From Pseudomonas paralcaligenes (GTDB taxonomy: Bacteria; Pseudomonadota; Gammaproteobacteria; Pseudomonadales; Pseudomonadaceae): a DNA stretch of 64,000 nucleotides. The stretch lies in the NCBI RefSeq assembly GCF_019655855.1, contig NZ_BPFX01000003.1, positions 124,001 through 188,000 on the forward strand. Direction: 5' to 3'. The position numbers and the translations under genes were made by a program. Under the pieces are notes generated by a model. It ran no database searches. It saw nothing but the letters and a program-made list of their open reading frames with translations, and had not been told where the DNA came from. Shown here piece by piece: positions 58,885 through 64,000 of the stretch; the first letter of the stretch is position 1; each line of letters starts with the position of its first letter.

Positions 58885-58906
58885 CGGTGCGCACGGCGCA
58901 CCCTAC
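58885..58906. repeat. Single arm of the GTAGGGTGCGC REP family (inverted)
   Basis: CGGTGCGCACGGCGCACCCTAC corresponds to the right arm of the doublets at 7265-7327 and 19488-19540. It folds alone (GGTGCGC/GCGCACC). It lies between the convergent AsmA and response regulator genes. Confidence 0.75.
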
Positions 58907-58916
58907 GATCAGGGGC

Positions 58917-59591
58917 CTAGCGCGCCACACTGGCGGAGATGGCCACCGCGGCGGCGGCGGTGCGGGTTTCCACACCGAGCTTCACGTAGACGTGCTCCAG
59001 GTGCTTGTTCACCGTGCGCGGGCTGAGGCCGAGGATGTCGCCGATGTCGCGGTTGGTCTTGCCGCAGGCCACCCAGCGCAGCACCTCCACCTCGCGCTCG
59101 GTGAGCTGGAAGCGGCTCGACAGCGCCTCGAAGGTCGGCTCGTTGCTCAGGGTCAGGTCCACCGGCTGGGCGGCGGCGCGGGCCGATTGCAGGGTGCGTG
59201 CCGTGCGCAGGTGGGCGGCGACCCGCGCCAGCACCTCGTCGGTGTGGATCGGCTTGGTCACGTAGTCGCTGCCGCCGGCGGCGAAGCCTTCCACCACGTG
59301 TTCGCTGTCGGTCAGCGCGGTCATGAACAGCACCGGGATGTCGGCGCTGTCCGGCTCGGCCTTGATCCGCCGGCAGGTCTCGAAGCCGTCCAGGCCGGGC
59401 ATCATGGCGTCGAGCAGGATCAGGTCGGGGCGCCGCCGCTGGATACGGTTCAGCGCGCTCTGGCCGTCGAGCGCCACCAGCACCATGTAGCCTTGGGCGT
59501 CGAGGGCGTCGGAGAGCAGGGCGAGGTTGTCCGGCGTGTCGTCGACGATCAGCACGGTGCCGCGCTCAGCAAGCTGCGTGGCTGCATTCAT
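58917..59591 (-). CDS. LuxR-type response regulator
   Basis: A 224-residue two-component regulator. The receiver (about 12-130) has the acidic pair in VLIVDDTPDN, phospho-acceptor Asp61 (LILLDAMMPGLDG) and the Lys in YVTKPIHTDE. The C-terminal helix-turn-helix (about 158-215) includes LTEREVEVLRWVACGKTNRDI and SPRTVNKHLEHVYVKLGV. Its start lies inside the end of the transporter-kinase gene (26-base overlap), so that kinase is the likely partner. Candidate sites are the TACGTCA repeats before urtA. Confidence 0.93.
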   Translation of the reverse strand: MNAATQLAERGTVLIVDDTPDNLALLSDALDAQGYMVLVALDGQSALNRIQRRRPDLILLDAMMPGLDGFETCRRIKAEPDSADIPVLFMTALTDSEHVVEGFAAGGSDYVTKPIHTDEVLARVAAHLRTARTLQSARAAAQPVDLTLSNEPTFEALSSRFQLTEREVEVLRWVACGKTNRDIGDILGLSPRTVNKHLEHVYVKLGVETRTAAAAVAISASVAR

Positions 59592-62500
59592 GTTCGGCCT
59601 CCTTGAGTTGGCGGTTGAGTTCGTCCAGGCGGAAGCCCTTGGCCAGGGCCCGCAGCCGGGCGGTGAAGGGCGCGCAGGCGGGCGTCTGCCGCTCGATGGC
59701 GTCCAGCTTGTCCTGGATGCCGCGCATGTAGCCGAGCGCCACCAGCTCGCGCAGCTCGGCCAGTTCGCCGGCGCTGGGCAGTATTTCGATCGGCGGCGGC
59801 ACGGGCTCCGGCTCGGCGACGCGGTGCATCCACTGCAGGTCGAGCTGCTGCTGGATGCGTTCGAGCAGCGCCGGGGTATGCACCGGCTTGGCCAGGTAGT
59901 CGTTGCAGTAGGCGGCGATGCTGCGCTCGCGGTCGTCGGCGAAGGCGTTCGCCGAGATCACGATGATCGGCGCCTGGGACAGGGCGTTGCGGCGGATCAG
60001 CCGGCTGGTCTCGAAGCCGTCCATCTGCGGCATCGACAGGTCCATCAGGATCAGGTCGGGGTTCAGCAGCGCCACCTGGCGGATCGCTTCCTGGCCGCTG
60101 GCCGCCTGTTCGACGCGAAAGCCTAGCGGTTCGAGCATGCCGGCCAGTACGCGGCGGTGCTCCAGGTGGTCGTCCACCACCAGCACCAGGCGGCGTGGGC
60201 CCTGGTAGCCGATGATGTCGTGCGCCACGTGCACCACTGCCCGGGGCGCGCGCACCTCGGAGAGGAACAGGCGCACCTGGAAGCGGGTGCCCTTGCCCGG
60301 CTCGCTGTGCACCGACAGCTCGCCGCCCATCAGCGCGGTGAGCATGCGGGTGATGGTCAGGCCCAGGCCGACGCCGTTGTCCTGGCGCATCAGGTCGCCG
60401 CGCTCGAAGGGCTGAAAGATGCGCTCGATCTGCTCCGGCGCGATGCCGATGCCGGTGTCGACGATCTCGAAGCAGGCGGTCTCGCGCAGGTAGCTGACGC
60501 GCAGGCGCACCTCGCCGTGTTCGGTGAAGCGCACGGCGTTACCGAGCAGGTTTATCAGGATCTGCCGCACGCGCTTCTCGTCGCCGCGCACCACCGCCGG
60601 AATCCGCCCGACCGTCTCCAGGTGGAAGGCCAGGCCCTTTTCGGCCGCCTGTGGGGTGAACATGCGTTCGAGCTGGTCGACGAATTCGGGGAGGGGGATT
60701 TCCGAAAGCTCCAGGTGCAGCTTGCCGGCCTCGATCTTGGCCACGTCGAGCAGGCCGTCGATCAGCGACAGCAGGTGCGAGCCGCTGCGGAAGATGGTCG
60801 CCAGAGCATCGCGGTGGCGCTCGGGCATGGCCGCGTCGCGCTGCAGGATCTGGGTGTAGCCGAGGATGCTGTTGAGCGGCGTGCGCAGTTCGTGGGACAG
60901 GCCGGTGACGTAGCGGCTCTTCGCCGCGTTGGCGCTTTCGGCCAGCACCTTGGCCTTCTGCAGCGCCTCGTCGGTCTTGCCGTGGGCCTCGATCTCCTGC
61001 ATCAGCAGCAGGGTCTGGCGGTCCGACTCCTGCTGCGCCACCTGGCGGCTCTCGCGGGTCAGGACGATCCACCAGGCGAGCATGCCGGCGAACAGCGAGA
61101 GGGTGAGGAAGGCCTTGAGGAAGGCCTGGTACAGGGTCTGCTGCACCTCCGGCGAGTTCGGCACCAGGCCGTGGGAGACCTGGCTGTAGATCAGCGCCAG
61201 CGCGCCGAACAGCATCAGCACCAGTAGCGCTAGGAAGCCCAGGTACTGCGCCAGGCGGCTGTGCAGGCGCGGGATGCTGGCCCAGGGGAACAGCCAGTGG
61301 AGCAGGCCGTCGACCTGCCGGGACAGCCGCGCGTGGGGCTTGCAGGCGTCGCCGCAGCGGGCGTCGAGCGAGCAGCACAGCGAGCAGATCGGCGTGCTGT
61401 AGGCCGGGCAGAAGGCCATGTCCTCGCGCTCGAAGGCGTTGTTGCACAGGCCGCAGCGCGGCGCCTCGCGCACACCCGGCGGGTGGATCAGCGCCGCCGA
61501 ACTCTGCCGCGCGATGTAGAAGCGCCCGCCGGTGAGCCAGGCCAGCAGCGGCGCGCAGAGGAAGGCCGAGCCCAGCGCCACCATCGGCGAGGCGGCCTGG
61601 GCCAGGGCGCCGAACAGGCCGGCGTGGGCCAGCACCGAGAGCAGCGAGGCGATCAGCATGGCGCCGACGCCGACCGGGTTGATGTCGTACAGGTGCGCGC
61701 GCTTGAACTCGATGTGCTTAGGCGACAGGCCCAGCGGCTTGTTGATCACCAGGTCGGCGACCAGCGCGCCGATCCAGGCGATTGCGATGTTGGCGTATAG
61801 CCCTAGCACTTCCTCGATCGCCTCGAACACGCCCAGCTCCATCAGCATCAGGGCGATGGCGACGTTGAACACCAGCCACACCACCCGTCCCGGGTGGCTG
61901 TGGGTAACGCGGGCGAAGAAGTTGGACCAGGCCAGCGAGCCGGCGTAGGCGTTGGTCAGGTTGATCTTCACCTGGCTGACGATGACGAACAGCACCATGG
62001 CGCCGAGCGCCCATTCCGGCGACGAGAACACGTAGTGGAAGGCCACCAGGTACATCTGCGTTGGCTCGGCGGCGCGCTCGATGGGAATCTCGTGCTGCAG
62101 CGCGAGGAAGGCGAGGAAGGCGCCGGCCAGCATCTTCAGCGCGCCGGGGATGATCCAGCCCGGCCCGGCCATCAGCAGCGCGGCCCACCAGCGCTTGCGG
62201 TTGCGCGCGGTCTTCTCCGGCAGGAAGCGCAGGTAGTCGACCTGCTCGCCGATCTGCGTGACCAGGGCCAGGGCCACGGTGCAGGCGGCGCCGAACGACA
62301 GCAGGTTGAAGGCGCCGGCCTCGCCCTCGCGGCCGGCGAAGCTGGTCCAGTCGGACAGCGCGCCGGGGTTCTTCAGGATCACGAACAGATAGGGCAGGAA
62401 CAGCAGCACCAGCCACACCGGCTGGGTCCAGGTCTGCAGGCGGTTGATCAGGGTGATGCCGTAGGCCACCAGGGGAATGATGATCACCGAGCAGATCACG

Positions 62501-62988
62501 TAGGCCAGGGCCAGCGGCAGGTCGAAGTACAGCTCCAGGGCCAGGGCCATGATCGCCGCCTCGAGGGCGAAGAACAGGAAGGTGAAGCTGGCGTAGATCA
62601 GCGAGGTGATGGTCGAGCCGATGTAGCCGAAGCCGGCGCCGCGGGTCAGCAGGTCCATGTCCACGCCGTAGCGCGCCGCGTAGTAGCTGATCGGCAGGCC
62701 GGTGAGGAAGATCACCAGGCTCACCGCGAGGATCGCCCACAGGGTGTTGGTGAAGCCGTAGGACAGCGCCAGGGCACCGCCGATGGCTTCCAGGGCGAGG
62801 AACGATACGGCGCCCAGGGCGGTGTTTGCGATGCGCAGCTCCGACCACTTGCGGAACGCCCGCGGGGTGAAGCGCAGGGCATAGTCCTCCATGGTCTCGT
62901 CGGCGACCCAGCTGTTGTAGTCGCGGCGGATCTTGACGATGCGCTGGGTTCCGGTGGGCTGCACGGTGCGGTTCCTGGTCGATGACAT
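59566..62988 (-). CDS. NCS1 permease-histidine kinase-receiver fusion protein
   Basis: A 1140-residue membrane hybrid kinase. Residues about 20-505 resemble an NCS1 (purine-cytosine/allantoin) permease with about twelve TM segments (LALEAIGGALALSYGFTNTL; LLTRGAGFGYIGSTITSLIY). Residues 512-549 hold eight Cys beginning CGLC and ending CGDAC, a probable metal site. Two more TM segments follow (about 585-650), then the kinase with His699 (GLSHELRTPLNS), an ATPase domain (VGLGLTITRM) and a receiver with Asp983 (LILMDLSMPQMDG). The last ~70 residues lack a phosphotransfer His. The layout recalls CbrA and CrbS, whose transporter part is SSS-type. The ligand is probably a nitrogen compound (inference). 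Confidence 0.9.
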   Translation of the reverse strand: MSSTRNRTVQPTGTQRIVKIRRDYNSWVADETMEDYALRFTPRAFRKWSELRIANTALGAVSFLALEAIGGALALSYGFTNTLWAILAVSLVIFLTGLPISYYAARYGVDMDLLTRGAGFGYIGSTITSLIYASFTFLFFALEAAIMALALELYFDLPLALAYVICSVIIIPLVAYGITLINRLQTWTQPVWLVLLFLPYLFVILKNPGALSDWTSFAGREGEAGAFNLLSFGAACTVALALVTQIGEQVDYLRFLPEKTARNRKRWWAALLMAGPGWIIPGALKMLAGAFLAFLALQHEIPIERAAEPTQMYLVAFHYVFSSPEWALGAMVLFVIVSQVKINLTNAYAGSLAWSNFFARVTHSHPGRVVWLVFNVAIALMLMELGVFEAIEEVLGLYANIAIAWIGALVADLVINKPLGLSPKHIEFKRAHLYDINPVGVGAMLIASLLSVLAHAGLFGALAQAASPMVALGSAFLCAPLLAWLTGGRFYIARQSSAALIHPPGVREAPRCGLCNNAFEREDMAFCPAYSTPICSLCCSLDARCGDACKPHARLSRQVDGLLHWLFPWASIPRLHSRLAQYLGFLALLVLMLFGALALIYSQVSHGLVPNSPEVQQTLYQAFLKAFLTLSLFAGMLAWWIVLTRESRQVAQQESDRQTLLLMQEIEAHGKTDEALQKAKVLAESANAAKSRYVTGLSHELRTPLNSILGYTQILQRDAAMPERHRDALATIFRSGSHLLSLIDGLLDVAKIEAGKLHLELSEIPLPEFVDQLERMFTPQAAEKGLAFHLETVGRIPAVVRGDEKRVRQILINLLGNAVRFTEHGEVRLRVSYLRETACFEIVDTGIGIAPEQIERIFQPFERGDLMRQDNGVGLGLTITRMLTALMGGELSVHSEPGKGTRFQVRLFLSEVRAPRAVVHVAHDIIGYQGPRRLVLVVDDHLEHRRVLAGMLEPLGFRVEQAASGQEAIRQVALLNPDLILMDLSMPQMDGFETSRLIRRNALSQAPIIVISANAFADDRERSIAAYCNDYLAKPVHTPALLERIQQQLDLQWMHRVAEPEPVPPPIEILPSAGELAELRELVALGYMRGIQDKLDAIERQTPACAPFTARLRALAKGFRLDELNRQLKEAEHECSHAAC

Positions 62989-63069
62989 GGGTACTCGCGC
63001 CGTCCTTGCGCTGGGTTTCTTGTTGCCGGTGTCTTGGGTCCGGGTCCGGGTCCGGGGCCTGGGGCTTTG

Positions 63070-63135
63070 GGTGGGAGCGGCCTTGGCCGCGATGGGGCTT
63101 GCGGGCATGCATTCGCGGCCGAGGCCGCTCCCACA
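63070..63135. repeat. REP-like inverted doublet, GTGGGAGCGG family
   Basis: GTGGGAGCGGCCTTGGCCGC at the left and GCGGCCGAGGCCGCTCCCAC at the right are inverted with one main mismatch area. Same family as 7392-7456. It is in the 417-base gap between divergent kinase and urtA genes, unlike the other copies, which lie at gene ends. The remainder of this gap (63136-63270) shows no gene. Confidence 0.8.
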
Positions 63136-63270
63136 ATCCACGCCGACACCGACACCAGCACGGTTGCAACATCCATGCCCCGGCCTTGCAGCCCTCGCCA
63201 CGTGCGCGCGGGCTTCTGTCTGGCCGCTGGCCTTGCGCGCAGCGTGCACCAATACGGTGCCTCGGGGCTG

Positions 63271-63299
63271 TACGTCAGATGACGTATGCGCTTACGTCA
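63271..63299. promoter_or_regulatory. Triple TACGTCA half-sites, candidate operator
   Basis: TACGTCA, two bases, TGACGTA (a palindrome at 63271-63286) is followed after six bases by another TACGTCA (63293-63299). The two direct copies start 22 bases apart, about two helical turns. They are 107 bases upstream of urtA. Binding by the LuxR-type regulator is inferred from position and form only. Confidence 0.5.
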
Positions 63300-63405
63300 T
63301 GCTGCGTATACCCCGGCGGGAGGGGCGCACGCATTCTTGCGGCGAACCCGGAGCAGACCTGCGCAGACAGGCCGGCGACGACCCAACCGCACGAGGAGCA
63401 CGACG

Positions 63406-64000
63406 ATGGATGCACAACCGACCCGACTTCTACCCCGCCGGCTGGCGCTGGGCGCCGCCGCGCTCTCGCTGCTGGCCGCCAGTGTGTTCAGCCTGGGCGC
63501 CATGGCCGACGCCGCCAACACCACCGGCCTGGCGGTGACCGACACCGAGGTGACCGTCGGCCAGCTGCACTCGGCCACCGGCACCATGGCCATTTCCGAG
63601 ACCGGTTCGATCCAGGCCGAGCGCCTGGCCATTGAGCAGATCAACGCCTCCGGCGGCATCCTCGGCCGGCAGATCAAGGTGATCCAGGAAGACGGCGCCT
63701 CCGACTGGCCGACCTTCGCCGAGAAGGCCAAGAAGCTGCTGGTGGGCGACAAGGTCGCCGCCGTGTTCGGCTGCTGGACCTCGGCCTCGCGCAAGGCGGT
63801 GCTGCCGGTGTTCGAGAAGGAGAATGGCCTGCTCTACTACCCGACCTTCTACGAGGGCCTGGAGCAGTCGAAGAACGTCATCTACACCGGCCAGGAGGCG
63901 ACCCAGCAGATCCTCGCCGGCCTCGACTGGATCGCCAAGGAGAAGGGCGCCAAGACCTTCTACCTGATCGGCTCCGACTACATCTGGCCGCGCACCTCGA
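63406..64000 (+). CDS. urtA: Urea ABC transporter substrate-binding protein (3' end outside window)
   Basis: The first 198 codons of a periplasmic binding protein. A signal peptide with twin Arg residues (LLPRRLALGAAALSLLAAS, about 8-36) precedes the mature start. TVGQLHSATGTMAISETGS, EDGASDWPTFAEKAKKLL, VFGCWTSASRKAVLPVFE and YYPTFYEGLEQSKNVIYTG are the characteristic UrtA/FmdD sequence, distinct from branched amino-acid binding proteins. GAGGAG precedes the ATG. The urtBCDE genes presumably follow. FmdD (amide uptake) is the main alternative. Confidence 0.93.
   Translation, partial: MDAQPTRLLPRRLALGAAALSLLAASVFSLGAMADAANTTGLAVTDTEVTVGQLHSATGTMAISETGSIQAERLAIEQINASGGILGRQIKVIQEDGASDWPTFAEKAKKLLVGDKVAAVFGCWTSASRKAVLPVFEKENGLLYYPTFYEGLEQSKNVIYTGQEATQQILAGLDWIAKEKGAKTFYLIGSDYIWPRTS

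Noticed and set aside
59566..59833. C-terminal Hpt domain in the hybrid kinase
   Set aside because: The last ~70 residues have helices like the tail of many hybrid kinases but no phosphorylatable His in an Hpt context.
61894..62985. Plus-strand open frame within the transporter-kinase gene
   Set aside because: The minus-strand protein has coherent permease helices; the plus-strand product has no membrane or domain pattern and no ribosome site.

Overview
The window is GC-rich, densely packed DNA from a Pseudomonas-type gammaproteobacterium. The strongest evidence is gene order: serB-fimX-(PilZ-like)-psd-rhdA-(HDOD)-motA-motB-rsgA-orn-queG-nnrD-tsaE-amiB-mutL-miaA-hfq-hflX-hflK-hflC-hisZ-purA, and later yacG-coaE-pilD-pilC-pilB-pilA-tRNA(Thr)-nadC-DUF1631-ampD-ampE-chemoreceptor. 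As I remember them, these runs match Pseudomonas aeruginosa PAO1, but the window joins blocks that lie apart in PAO1, and genes are inserted, so it is probably another Pseudomonas species.

Layout. 1-5.9 kb: aldo/keto reductase, FAD oxidoreductase, SMR efflux protein, the Kdo transferase waaA, and a membrane hydrolase coupled to a two-TM protein with a cyclase-like C-terminus. 6-20.7 kb: serB, the degenerate GGDEF/EAL motility regulator fimX, a PilZ-like protein, psd, rhdA, an HDOD protein, the flagellar stator pair motAB behind a FliA-type promoter, rsgA, a methyltransferase, orn and queG. 20.7-33.8 kb: one long forward run covering metabolite repair, tRNA modification (tsaE, miaA), cell-wall amidase, mismatch repair, Hfq, HflX/K/C, hisZ and purA. 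33.8-36.5 kb: a PilZ protein coupled to a DUF1631 protein. 36.6-37 kb: tRNA Asn-Pro-Lys. 37-41.4 kb: ndh and small conserved genes.

41-48.5 kb is the type IV pilus locus: pilD, pilC and pilB on the minus strand, then pilA and a TfpX/TfpZ-type accessory gene on the plus strand, ending at tRNA-Thr. The pilin region is clearly AT-richer than its surroundings, as expected for an exchanged pilin cassette. 48.8-55.7 kb: a second DUF1631 protein, ampDE, a ROK sugar kinase and a chemoreceptor. 55.8-58.9 kb: a TatD hydrolase and a divergent AsmA protein.

The right end carries the most unusual system. A 1140-residue protein fuses an NCS1-type nucleobase/cation permease, an eight-cysteine cluster, a histidine kinase and a receiver. 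It overlaps a LuxR-type response regulator gene, and both are divergent from urtA, which encodes the urea ABC transporter binding protein and is cut by the window end. The intergenic region holds three TACGTCA half-sites that could be the regulator's operator. Several families of short palindromic (REP-like) repeats sit mostly at convergent gene ends.
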